This document shows, one piece after another, positions 28,801-36,168 of a stretch of 64,000 bases of DNA. The stretch lies in assembly GCA_963805795.1 (NCBI GenBank), contig CAWDVG010000001.1, positions 1,240,001 through 1,304,000 of the forward strand. The letters run 5' to 3'. Below the pieces are notes generated by a model. The model was not told the DNA's origin. It saw only the letters and a program-made list of their open reading frames with translations, and did not search any database. Source of the stretch: CAWARU01 sp963805795 (lineage in GTDB: Bacteria; Pseudomonadota; Gammaproteobacteria; UBA6186; Azoamicaceae). Position 1 is the first letter of the stretch. Every line of letters begins with the position of its first letter. The translations under genes and the position numbers were made by a program.

Positions 28801-30095
28801 CTGATCTGACAATAGGCGAATTTAACTTTTTATGTGATATGCTTACCAGAAATGGTATACATCTTCCACCTCAAATCCACGCGGACTTAGAGCTCTATAA
28901 TTGCTATAAGCCTATAGATAAGGAACAAATGGATCTATATCGTCAGTGTTTTACCTTAAACTCTAAATGGCAAGAGGTTGACTTTAACATCTTGTTTGAA
29001 AAAATAAATCATTTATATATTATGGATAGTAAGCAAAGGAATGAACAATATCATTCTGATCAATTGAAATTAATGCGCAATAAAAGTCCTATAGATACTC
29101 TTTACCAATTGGGCCTGTCTTGTTGTAAAGTTGCTGTGCAAAATCCTAAAGTGGCAAAAGATTTTTTTAAATTTGCAATCAAAGCATTAAGCGCTATACC
29201 AAAAGACAATCTATATCGTGATAAAGGTTATTTGCTCGCCGGCTGTATCTATTTATTTGAAATTAAAAATATGTTATCTTTTGTCAATTCAGGTGTATCA
29301 AATCAGAACTTAGCAGATGGGGATCTCGAAAGCCTAGGTTCTTTAGAGCCTGAATCCTATGCGCAAGAGGCAGACCATCAAGACTTATTAATGAATCTTT
29401 ATAAACAATTTTCATTAATTATTGAGAATGAAATATATGAAAAATTAAAACCAAATCTAATTCTAATGATAGAAAGTTTTTTTGAAGCCTATGCTTGGAT
29501 GGAATTGATGGATATGAATGAAATATTTGAGCACATACGTAAATCTACCCTAACTGGTTCTCTCTATTGGAAGAATAAAAATTATATTACTAGTGCTAAT
29601 TCCCTATTAGATAAGCATTATTTCAATAAAATGAATATACTTACTTCAGCAATAAATCCTATGGGCTCAATTCACCCAACTACAAATAATATTATGCTTC
29701 CTATGTTTCCTAGCGCAGATAGCCAAGGATCTTATTCTGCTACAAACATATCGTTCCCTACTGCTGAATTGCCACCATTTGATTTTCAACAGGTTGCTAA
29801 GGAATTTGAAGATTACATAGGCAATGCAGAAAATCTGCTAATAAACAGTCCATATCCTATCCCTGCTCCCACCATGACAGCTGCGTTTAGTCTTCAGCAA
29901 ACGAGGCAATCTAATGCAGCGGAAAATGACGTAAGAGACTGTAACGACGTCCTTAGTATCTATAACGACATCATTAGTAGCTGTAACAGTAACCCTAGTA
30001 GAGGTTTGGCTACCCCTGCTTTAGCCTCCCCAGTTGCAGGCACAACGATGTACCCAGCCGCAAGCACTAACCCGCGCTATTGTTTGCAAGACTGA
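25863..30095 (+). CDS. Large unknown protein with duplicated beta-rich module and Sel1 repeats
   Basis: 1410 residues. A beta-rich segment near residues 28-110 (LYIVCKKLVI, HILFLTHGLDLS, ATSLKIISQEKLVID) is repeated near 340-420 (LYIVCQDLNI, DIWLLAHGLIS, EGVIKMVAKGKVVID), suggesting two stacked-strand domains similar to polymer-forming folds. A Sel1-type unit lies near residue 262 (YNLAKIYHKGWGIEQNPNKA). The rest is helical, and the C-terminus is disordered and rich in Ala, Pro, Ser and Asn. No signal peptide. A perfect 38-bp DNA palindrome lies in its coding sequence. No known family; a scaffold or effector role is only a guess. Confidence 0.65.
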   Translation: MIIIDLSHIEENESPNTISMPIYCDEDIILFVPHGDMHINCDIGTTKNLYIVCKKLVIDSHIVANHILFLTHGLDLSYRGTIKATSLKIISQEKLVIDPNIKSNMPNPMISTNRISTDRLQLITSASLDIFSTKNRVNTDLYSLGFLKQILDTKNRVKQILQAQKQPKLIIYRNLSQMKDSDILLECATENSYIEDNADPSFIEALSLELELELLSSCKKIIDSRNKHSKEIIEAEIGYDRYLEKLKQKRDMANTQYNLAKIYHKGWGIEQNPNKAMRCFESALQQGLLEARDDSSLSRTAFYLTGSAIPLPNFHVEPINNDIQNKMPILRIQTPIVNSDTVVLYYPGTHISIEAPILAKKLYIVCQDLNIKQDIDVWGDIWLLAHGLISAVNVNIASLEGVIKMVAKGKVVIDTEGSSIIFATEFRIASSAEISLRAPEFNQKKYYQQRKIMKDSAEHKKMHEKLMDNLTCYRDPKSIHHKYRIGKINASVCIQPKVSIFCYASSYYASIADPDTQTVKQILDGKMLEILLDYFEDKLLREMFSLRKMFPAIVANTYETFKISETHLPRMRQFVLEEKNQRPENMLALAELHNKGIMFDQQVQMAFTYVTRLLIQERERLSKSLFELGIKPRNAKACPPDLNEEVYKMLPFIPYMQEIQFESLYRFLGFLRLNENLLSSIIEECLLCEKTNWASRVYDLNSEMVTPEVKLALASSLMVMDSREDKKKALSIALALEERDQDVSIKIMAMLCGEESFADARNSIRRSKLSLENAKQAINLEKSVLDNLLHITFLNLKASTKLKQLANDAIGRYGIPVSNNNETSKRVDEFIKVLSEFPDLKMLMDPAPQKSLEGKEKNGWLSMPERKFCLEPMQKPNPFTIFYYNLNRDKANIPKIMLIKESFQKPGIQKYRLLIVIAKSFCTENSNLDRTIKNSSCVLASYVPDKAEHEIVRQAMGNSELLASHLCTPQTHFGISIQVSDLTIGEFNFLCDMLTRNGIHLPPQIHADLELYNCYKPIDKEQMDLYRQCFTLNSKWQEVDFNILFEKINHLYIMDSKQRNEQYHSDQLKLMRNKSPIDTLYQLGLSCCKVAVQNPKVAKDFFKFAIKALSAIPKDNLYRDKGYLLAGCIYLFEIKNMLSFVNSGVSNQNLADGDLESLGSLEPESYAQEADHQDLLMNLYKQFSLIIENEIYEKLKPNLILMIESFFEAYAWMELMDMNEIFEHIRKSTLTGSLYWKNKNYITSANSLLDKHYFNKMNILTSAINPMGSIHPTTNNIMLPMFPSADSQGSYSATNISFPTAELPPFDFQQVAKEFEDYIGNAENLLINSPYPIPAPTMTAAFSLQQTRQSNAAENDVRDCNDVLSIYNDIISSCNSNPSRGLATPALASPVAGTTMYPAASTNPRYCLQD
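26263..26300. repeat. Perfect 38-bp palindrome inside a gene
   Basis: Nineteen-base arms (AAAACCGAGTGAATACAGA and its exact complement) meet without a loop around AGATCT. It is within the 1410-residue protein gene and encodes KNRVNTDLYSLGF. A perfect palindrome this long is not expected by chance and may be an insertion or a protein-binding site. Confidence 0.9.
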
Positions 30096-30219
30096 TTTTA
30101 TTGATAAAATTCATTCGCTTCGAATATATTGTTAATAAGTCCATTTCTAGATAGAATAGATATTATTAATTTGAATTAGCTAATTCAATGTAATGCAATT
30201 TCTATGAGAGGTAAATAAC

Positions 30220-31578
30220 GTGAGTAATTCGAAAGGTGATATCACTATGATGGTAAGCCACGCCCAAAGACAACAAATAATGACCGAAATAAAACAAAGT
30301 GTTGATAGGGTAAATACTTTGGTTCATAAATTAGATCAAAATTCTAATCAGATTATTGTCAATACTAAAGAAACATTAGAAAAAGTAACTGATCAATACA
30401 TTAGTATATTGCGTGCCAACGAAAGAATAATCAGAGACAAATTATTGGAAGCAGATAAAAAAGAAAGAGCGGGCGCAGTGATGGCAGGTATGTCCGCTAT
30501 TATTATTTATTCTATTGCAGTGCCTGTTGTTGGTTGGTTGGCTGCTTTTGTTCCCGCCACAATTGCTATCAAACCCGGGGAAGTAGTGGGTGTTATCTAT
30601 TATAAAAAATTATACCGTTTTTATAATTGGATGGAAAATTCCAAGTTAGGAACTTTCTGCTCAAATACATGGAATTATATTTCAAGTTCAAAATTAGGTG
30701 CCTGCTGCGCAAATTTATGGAACGCTTGTTTTGAACAAGAGACTACACAAGAAATAACCAAAGAAATCGTTCTACATAAAATCGAGGAAGCTGGTTTAGA
30801 ACAACCCATCATTTTTAATGCAATTTCTGATGTCCTCACGAATCAACCGGAAATGTTACAAGCGGTTTTCACATCGCTTAGAAAACGTAATGCGCATGTT
30901 ATTATCTTAGACCCAAAATTCGACGGTGCAGCCGCTGCTCCGACTAACCCAAATTCCAATGGGGTTTCAAGATACAAAAGTGACGGTACTGCTGCAAACT
31001 CGGGTATCAGGTCCGATGTTAAAGTCGCAGTTGAAAATGTTGCACTCAATAATGCTGCTTTACATATTGATACAAAATCTAAAAATGATACTAACCTGTC
31101 CAATACCGAAATGATAAACTTCGCAAATGGAAACCCAATAGCGGCTACTTCAGACATTCATATTAGCATCAGACCAGAACCTTCTATTCAGACTATGGGA
31201 GCTGCACAACAGAAGCCAAGATCCAATACCATTTCGGGACCTGCAATGCCTACACAGACAATGCCTGCTCCGAATACTGCAGGTAGTCCAAATCGATCTG
31301 CTTCAATTAACTCGACAAATATGCGCCCTCCTTCCCCTGCAAGAAAGTCGTCCGCAAGATCTCCAAGTCCCGCTCCTAATTTGCCAACTCTCTCAACAGC
31401 AGCTACCTCTCTTGTAAATTCGCCTACGGCAAATTCAGCAATTTCAATAGGTCATCTCCCCCCTTCTCCTCTTTTATTATCAGCCACACCAACAGGCCAT
31501 GCTATTTCTAATGCTACTAATGCTACTAATACTACTGCAGCCTCTGCAACTTCAAAAGGAACAAAATATAAGCATTAG
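30220..31578 (+). CDS. Unknown membrane-associated protein with long disordered tail
   Basis: 452 residues, GTG start with AGAGG eight bases upstream. Residues about 10-80 are coiled coil; a hydrophobic pair of segments follows (AVMAGMSAIIIYSIAVPVVG and WLAAFVPATIAI). The region to about 230 is globular, and the remaining 220 residues are rich in Ala, Ser, Pro, Asn and Thr. The TAG stop codon is formed at the edge of the RAYT element's left end (TAGGACCGG), so the original C-terminus may have been altered by the insertion. No family recognised. Confidence 0.6.
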   Translation: MSNSKGDITMMVSHAQRQQIMTEIKQSVDRVNTLVHKLDQNSNQIIVNTKETLEKVTDQYISILRANERIIRDKLLEADKKERAGAVMAGMSAIIIYSIAVPVVGWLAAFVPATIAIKPGEVVGVIYYKKLYRFYNWMENSKLGTFCSNTWNYISSSKLGACCANLWNACFEQETTQEITKEIVLHKIEEAGLEQPIIFNAISDVLTNQPEMLQAVFTSLRKRNAHVIILDPKFDGAAAAPTNPNSNGVSRYKSDGTAANSGIRSDVKVAVENVALNNAALHIDTKSKNDTNLSNTEMINFANGNPIAATSDIHISIRPEPSIQTMGAAQQKPRSNTISGPAMPTQTMPAPNTAGSPNRSASINSTNMRPPSPARKSSARSPSPAPNLPTLSTAATSLVNSPTANSAISIGHLPPSPLLLSATPTGHAISNATNATNTTAASATSKGTKYKH

Positions 31579-32885
31579 GACCGGTTCCTAATATGCTGGT
31601 GTGAATGTTGGACAAATAATTACTAGCATAATGTAGAATTCACTGATTCCAGGATATTAGCTAAGATAAAATAAGATATAAATCGGATTTCCATTTAGTA
31701 GTACTAGTAATAACTTAAGATGTTATTATGTTGTGCTACTAATGGTTATTTATGCCTAGACAAATCAGAATTGAATTCCAAGGTGCTTGGTACCATGTAA
31801 TGAATAGAGGAATAAGCCGAAAAACGATATTTCACACGTATGAATATTATCAATTATTTTTTGACATTATTTCCAAAACCTGCATGGTATACCCATTTGA
31901 AATCCATGCCTATTGTTTCATGAGCAATCATTACCATCTGCTTATAAGGACACCTGAAGCAAATTTAGGTAAAATTATGAGAAAAATTAATGGCGATTTT
32001 GCGCAAAAGCATAACTTTCTACAAAAGAGTGACGGACCTTTATTTAAAGGTCGATATAAAGCTATCCTTGTGGACTCAGATGAATATTTACTCGAATTAA
32101 ATCGTTATATTCATTTAAATCCTGTTAAAGCCAATATAGTTGCTAGTCCAGAGAATTATTTTTGGTCAAGCTATAATTATTACCTTAATCCAAGCTCAAA
32201 ACCTACATGGCTTTGTTGTGACCATACAATGTCTTGTTTTAATTATAATATAGATAGATTTAAGTCATATATTATTGATAGAACTGATGAAAATATTTCC
32301 AATACAATTGAACAATTGCTAAAGAATCCGGTCACAATACCAATATTAGGATCTGATAATTTTATTAATTCTGTTCAGTCCATCGTTTCAGGAATATTAT
32401 TAAATAATGAATCTAACAACACAGCTGATGATGCGTCTAATAATCTGTCGAGACCCAATCTCAAAAATACATTCAAAGCACTTCAAGATTACTTCTCTGC
32501 TCATAGAATAAAATTAACAATAGAAAATATCATTATAGTAGTTTCTAAGAATTTTGATACTAAACCTTCTATAGTCCAGTTTGGATTCAATAATTTTAAA
32601 TCAAATATTCCTAGAAAAATTGCTATTTATCTTACATACAAAATGATACGGCAAACTCAAAAACAAATTGGTGAAAAATTTGGTAACATTTCCCGCTCTC
32701 AAGTGGGCTTTGTTTGCTGCGATATAGAAAAAATGTTAAAAAAAGATCCCAATTTAAATTCTATCGTTAACAAAATCATCAGCGATATTAAAAATAGCTT
32801 TGATTGATGTCATAGTCTATTGGTTAATTAACGTTGTGGAAAATAAAAAAAGATAGTTACACCAACACTTTGCGAACCGGTCCCA
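31577..32885 (+). mobile_element. RAYT unit bounded by family A palindrome arms
   Basis: The left end reads AGGACCGGTTC...GCTGGTGTGA and the right end reads TTACACCAACAC...GCGAACCGGTCCCA, an imperfect inverted pair of about 30 bases that matches the arms of the 92-bp palindromes at 2226 and 6627. Between them lies one intact RAYT gene. The right end stops nine bases from the CCA end of tRNA-Leu. The same 3' part occurs truncated at 34929-35133. Confidence 0.8.
31752..32807 (+). CDS. REP-associated tyrosine transposase (RAYT, Y1 family)
   Basis: 351 residues. The N-terminal 150 are the Y1 transposase domain: GAWYHVMNRG, the metal-binding H-x-H in SNHYHLLIR (residues 60-62) and the likely nucleophile tyrosine in RYIHLNPVKA (about 119). 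A C-terminal DnaA-like helix-turn-helix (ISRSQVGFVCCDIEKML) is present, as in the longer RAYTs. Such single-strand transposases process REP hairpins. The gene is intact and flanked by sequences like the window's palindromes. No strong ribosome site is visible, so expression may be low. Confidence 0.9.
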   Translation: MPRQIRIEFQGAWYHVMNRGISRKTIFHTYEYYQLFFDIISKTCMVYPFEIHAYCFMSNHYHLLIRTPEANLGKIMRKINGDFAQKHNFLQKSDGPLFKGRYKAILVDSDEYLLELNRYIHLNPVKANIVASPENYFWSSYNYYLNPSSKPTWLCCDHTMSCFNYNIDRFKSYIIDRTDENISNTIEQLLKNPVTIPILGSDNFINSVQSIVSGILLNNESNNTADDASNNLSRPNLKNTFKALQDYFSAHRIKLTIENIIIVVSKNFDTKPSIVQFGFNNFKSNIPRKIAIYLTYKMIRQTQKQIGEKFGNISRSQVGFVCCDIEKMLKKDPNLNSIVNKIISDIKNSFD

Positions 32886-32893
32886 ATGGTTGG

Positions 32894-32981
32894 TGGTGCC
32901 CGGGGCCGGACTCGAACCGGCACGGATGTTTAGTCCGAGGGATTTTAAGTCCCTTGCGTCTACCAATTTCGCCACCCGGGC
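32894..32981 (-). tRNA. tRNA-Leu (anticodon UAA)
   Basis: The minus strand folds as a class II tRNA: acceptor GCCCGGG pairs with CCCGGGC, the anticodon loop is CTTAAAA, an extra arm is present, the T loop is GGTTCGAGTCC, and CCA is encoded. The order tRNA-Gly, tRNA-Cys, tRNA-Leu(UAA) downstream of pgsA matches E. coli glyW-cysT-leuZ, but here Leu is separated from Cys by 11.2 kb. Confidence 0.95.
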
Positions 32982-33297
32982 ATAATTAGATGAGAATATT
33001 TCTAAATATGGATGCTATAAGTTTGCAGAACTTAGGTTAAGTATCATAAATAAAAGATGGCTAACCTACTTATAAGCAATCCAGATCCAGATAACTAGCA
33101 ACAAGGAAGGATTATAAAGATTTTAGTTTCGATGATCAATCCCAAAATTATGACATCCAAAATTACGACGCTAAAAAACTTGATATTAACTCTAGCAAGG
33201 GGAAAAGGGATAATTATATGTCACCCTTAGACAACATAGCAAACTGGCTAATTTCTTCACGGAGAGCTGGTTGAAGACTTAGAATAATACTACTAAC
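32982..33297. other. Noncoding stretch upstream of tRNA-Leu
   Basis: About 316 bases with no convincing gene on either strand. It probably carries a promoter for tRNA-Leu, needed since the tRNA is cut off from its usual upstream partners. No clear repeat recognised. Confidence 0.35.
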
Positions 33298-34728
33298 TTA
33301 AAATTTTGTCTTTTTAATAGTTTTTTCTCTATCTCTCTCTTCGGTGTTGGCATAGATATGGTCCAATGTATCTGATAACTCTTCAAAGGTATATTGCCGG
33401 CCATTTTTAATAGAAGAAACGCTTATTGACTTTGCATAAACTGTATGGTCGGGGTCTAATTCAATAGTGGCATAAGAGGAAATAGTTTCGGCCACAACAT
33501 CTCCCCCTATCGCTTGAAGAGTCGCATGATGATCCACATTTTTAGCGAGAACAGATCCAAAACTCACTACTCGCGAGTGTAATCCAATATTTTCGCAGTG
33601 GATCTCTTTCGCAATGACTGTACAAGATTGCCCAATATTATCGCAATAAAGATCGCCATCTGCTACTTCAAGCCATACTCCATTCGCCATATCGGCCTCA
33701 AGATACACGTCTCCACCAATTACTTTTAATTTCATCTTTTCGGGGAGGGGACAGGTAATAATAATCTTGCTCCCATTTGATCTTAAAACAACTTCCCCTT
33801 CAATTTTGGGTAATGAGTTATAAATGATTTGCTCTTCAGCTTTTTCTTTATTCGCAAAGGCCTCCTTGGATAAAGGGTTAATGCGAGCCTTAGTTTGGGA
33901 TAACAGAGTGGCAGGCGATGTCAAATCTGAAAAAATCAGTGCTTCTAATCTTGGGGAGGTAGTAGCACCTAACACTGCTTTAGGACATGTTCCTGTAGTA
34001 CTCGCATCGAGAACAAGTTTTCTATTATTTGCTTTTGTATTAGAAAGAAGGCTGTGATTTGGAGGGGCTAATAATTGCATTGAAGGCTTTGCTGTGTGGC
34101 TCGTCAGGCCACCAACCAAAGAAGAATTAATAGCTGGGTTATGGTTTATTTCTAAGGGTTTCTTATTCATCATAAGTAATAAGGCAGTCGTATTTTCGTT
34201 TGGAGGTGCTGCAGAAGGATTTAAGAGACTGATAGAATGGGGTTGGGTAATGCTTGCCTCCGAGGATAAAACTACTGATGCCCGAAGCCATGATAATGGA
34301 GATAGCGATCTAGAACCTTGTAGTTTAGCTGCTGGACTGGGAAGATTCGATATAGGCGAGATTTGAGAAGAAGATGCAGTAGTAGTAGTGGCCGAGGACC
34401 TTGAGTTAGACCCTGTGGTGATGACCAAGGATTCGGGAGAAAGTTTGTTATCTTGTAATGCTTTCATTAAAGGAGAGTTTTGAACAGAAGAAGAGTGTGG
34501 TTTAGTGCTGACCTTAGTAATTTTTGCAGTCGATAACGTTGCTATGGATTTTCGACGCAAAAAATCCTTTGAAGAACCACTAGTTGTTATAGCTTTGGGA
34601 CTACTTTGTAGCGCGGGTAAACTTTTTGTGCTCTTACAAAGAGGAGAAGCGTTTAGGTAATGACTGGTTACTAAAACGGGTTGATTTTGGCTTGTTCTTT
34701 TCCTATCAGACGCTCTAAAAAGTTTCAT
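33298..34728 (-). CDS. Unknown protein: disordered N-terminus, beta-rich C-terminus
   Basis: 476 residues from the ATG at 34728, which has AAAGGAGA just upstream; a longer frame to 34773 lacks this. The first 300 residues are Ser/Thr/Ala/Pro-rich with phosphorylation-like clusters. The last 170 form regular strands (GEVVLRSNGSKIIITCPL, MKLKVIGGDVYLEAD, GVWLEVADGDLYCDN, HATLQAIGGDVVAETIS) similar to beta-helix or DUF4097-type repeats. No signal. It resembles in style the other large low-complexity proteins here. Function unknown. Confidence 0.6.
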   Translation of the reverse strand: MKLFRASDRKRTSQNQPVLVTSHYLNASPLCKSTKSLPALQSSPKAITTSGSSKDFLRRKSIATLSTAKITKVSTKPHSSSVQNSPLMKALQDNKLSPESLVITTGSNSRSSATTTTASSSQISPISNLPSPAAKLQGSRSLSPLSWLRASVVLSSEASITQPHSISLLNPSAAPPNENTTALLLMMNKKPLEINHNPAINSSLVGGLTSHTAKPSMQLLAPPNHSLLSNTKANNRKLVLDASTTGTCPKAVLGATTSPRLEALIFSDLTSPATLLSQTKARINPLSKEAFANKEKAEEQIIYNSLPKIEGEVVLRSNGSKIIITCPLPEKMKLKVIGGDVYLEADMANGVWLEVADGDLYCDNIGQSCTVIAKEIHCENIGLHSRVVSFGSVLAKNVDHHATLQAIGGDVVAETISSYATIELDPDHTVYAKSISVSSIKNGRQYTFEELSDTLDHIYANTEERDREKTIKKTKF

Positions 34729-34928
34729 AGTTCTCCTTTGGCATCTAGTCCACTTTACTTTAGCAGATACCAAATTATCATACTCCTTAGTTTTAAAGCG
34801 ATCTATCTTTATCGAAAAAAATATTGTTTGTAGATAAATAATGAGTCGCCACAGGGTTGCAGAGTTTGTTATGCGGTTTGTTATACTATTTGTTGTTGTC
34901 GTGAATAGTTGCTTTGTCAGGTAACTCT

Positions 34929-35133
34929 ATTTGGTAACATTTCCCGCTCTCAAGAGGGCTTTGTTTGCTGCGGTATAGAAAAAATGTTAAAAAAAGATCC
35001 CAATCTAAATTCTATCGTTAACAAAATCATCAGTGTATAAAAATAGCTTTGATTGATGTCCTATTCTATTGGTTAATTAACGTTGTGGAAAATAAAAAAA
35101 GATAGTTACACCAACACTTTGCGAACCGGTCCA
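34929..35133 (+). pseudogene. Truncated RAYT copy: 3' end plus right element end
   Basis: About 205 bases nearly identical to 32679-32884: the last codons of the transposase (region of NISRSQVGFVC), the 3' noncoding part with TTGGTTAATTAACGTTGTGG, and the right arm ending GCGAACCGGTCCA. Substitutions and a small change before the stop show decay. No 5' half is present. It shows that the unit inserted at least twice near here or was duplicated about 2.2 kb away. Confidence 0.85.
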
Positions 35134-35143
35134 ATACTGCTTT

Positions 35144-35884
35144 TTATGTTTGCTTTCCCTTGTAAGTTTCAATCGGATATCTGCTTTTGATTTCCTCTAA
35201 TTTTTGTTCCGTCGCTGCAAATAAATCTATACCCAATTGATTGGACAATAAAATGACATTAATAAACACATCCCCTAATTCAGCAGACACTTTTTGTTTT
35301 ACTTCTGGCGAAAGGTTGTCACTTTGTTCTGGTGAAAGCCAAACAAAATGATCTGCCACTTCGGCTGCCTCAACATGCAAACTCATTGCAATATTTTTGA
35401 GTGAATTAAATTGTTTCCAATCTCTTTCTTCAACCATCTGATTAACGGCATTGCTTATTTTAGTAAATTGACTGTTTGCTTCATCATCCATGCAAATACT
35501 GCTTAGAAATGCTTCTGTTGGCGTTATTACTTCTATCGATAATCCAAGCATTTTCGCTTCATCCATTTCCGCTTTTAACCCTCTAGAGGTCTCCCAGCCT
35601 GGTAATTGCAATACAATTAGGCCATCTAAATGCGCCAGCATGCCATGATCAAAATCTAGCCATGATAAATAATCTCCTAAGATTCCTAACCTATCAATGG
35701 GAATATTATGAGTTAAAGGAGAGTATACTAACCGACCCTCATTAAATAAATTGTAGGCCATCTGAGTGACAGCCTTTGCTCTGAAAGCTCTGATTTTGGG
35801 ATCAGAATGAGTATACGGTGCTCCCAAATAATAAATAGGTTTTCTAGCTTCTTGATGTTTTTCACTTTGCTGGGTGTTTTTCAT
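35144..35884 (-). CDS. DUF1937 - MazG-like NTP pyrophosphohydrolase fusion
   Basis: 246 residues. Residues about 15-125 match the DUF1937 pattern (YYLGAPYTHSDPKIRAFRA, VYSPLTHNIP, LDGLIVLQLPGWETSRGLKAE), a nucleoside deoxyribosyltransferase-like fold. Residues about 140-240 match the RS21-C6/dCTP pyrophosphatase branch of MazG-like enzymes (LHVEAAEVADHFVW with ExxE, then ELGDVFINVILLSNQLGIDL with ExxD, then KSRYP). The pair suggests clean-up or depletion of a nucleotide pool. It sits between a RAYT remnant and the Sel1 gene in the accessory island. Confidence 0.82.
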   Translation of the reverse strand: MKNTQQSEKHQEARKPIYYLGAPYTHSDPKIRAFRAKAVTQMAYNLFNEGRLVYSPLTHNIPIDRLGILGDYLSWLDFDHGMLAHLDGLIVLQLPGWETSRGLKAEMDEAKMLGLSIEVITPTEAFLSSICMDDEANSQFTKISNAVNQMVEERDWKQFNSLKNIAMSLHVEAAEVADHFVWLSPEQSDNLSPEVKQKVSAELGDVFINVILLSNQLGIDLFAATEQKLEEIKSRYPIETYKGKQT

Positions 35885-36168
35885 AATATCTCACATCACA
35901 AACTCATGTCACTGAATAGCTTATCATATCTAGCATTTACATGATACCCTAAAACTGCATGTTTTTTTCTCTTCTTGTTCTAACAGACAACATTTATTAA
36001 ATTACGCAAGAATTAAATAAGCTATTTTTGTGTAAGTTAAATTAAACCCCATCATTTGGCTAAATTTTTATGCAGTATTACTTCCTATCTCATGCCTTAT
36101 ATCCCAAGCTCCTTATATCCCTAGCTAAAGCAAGAGGTCATTCCTTTAAAAACCATAAGACTAAATCT

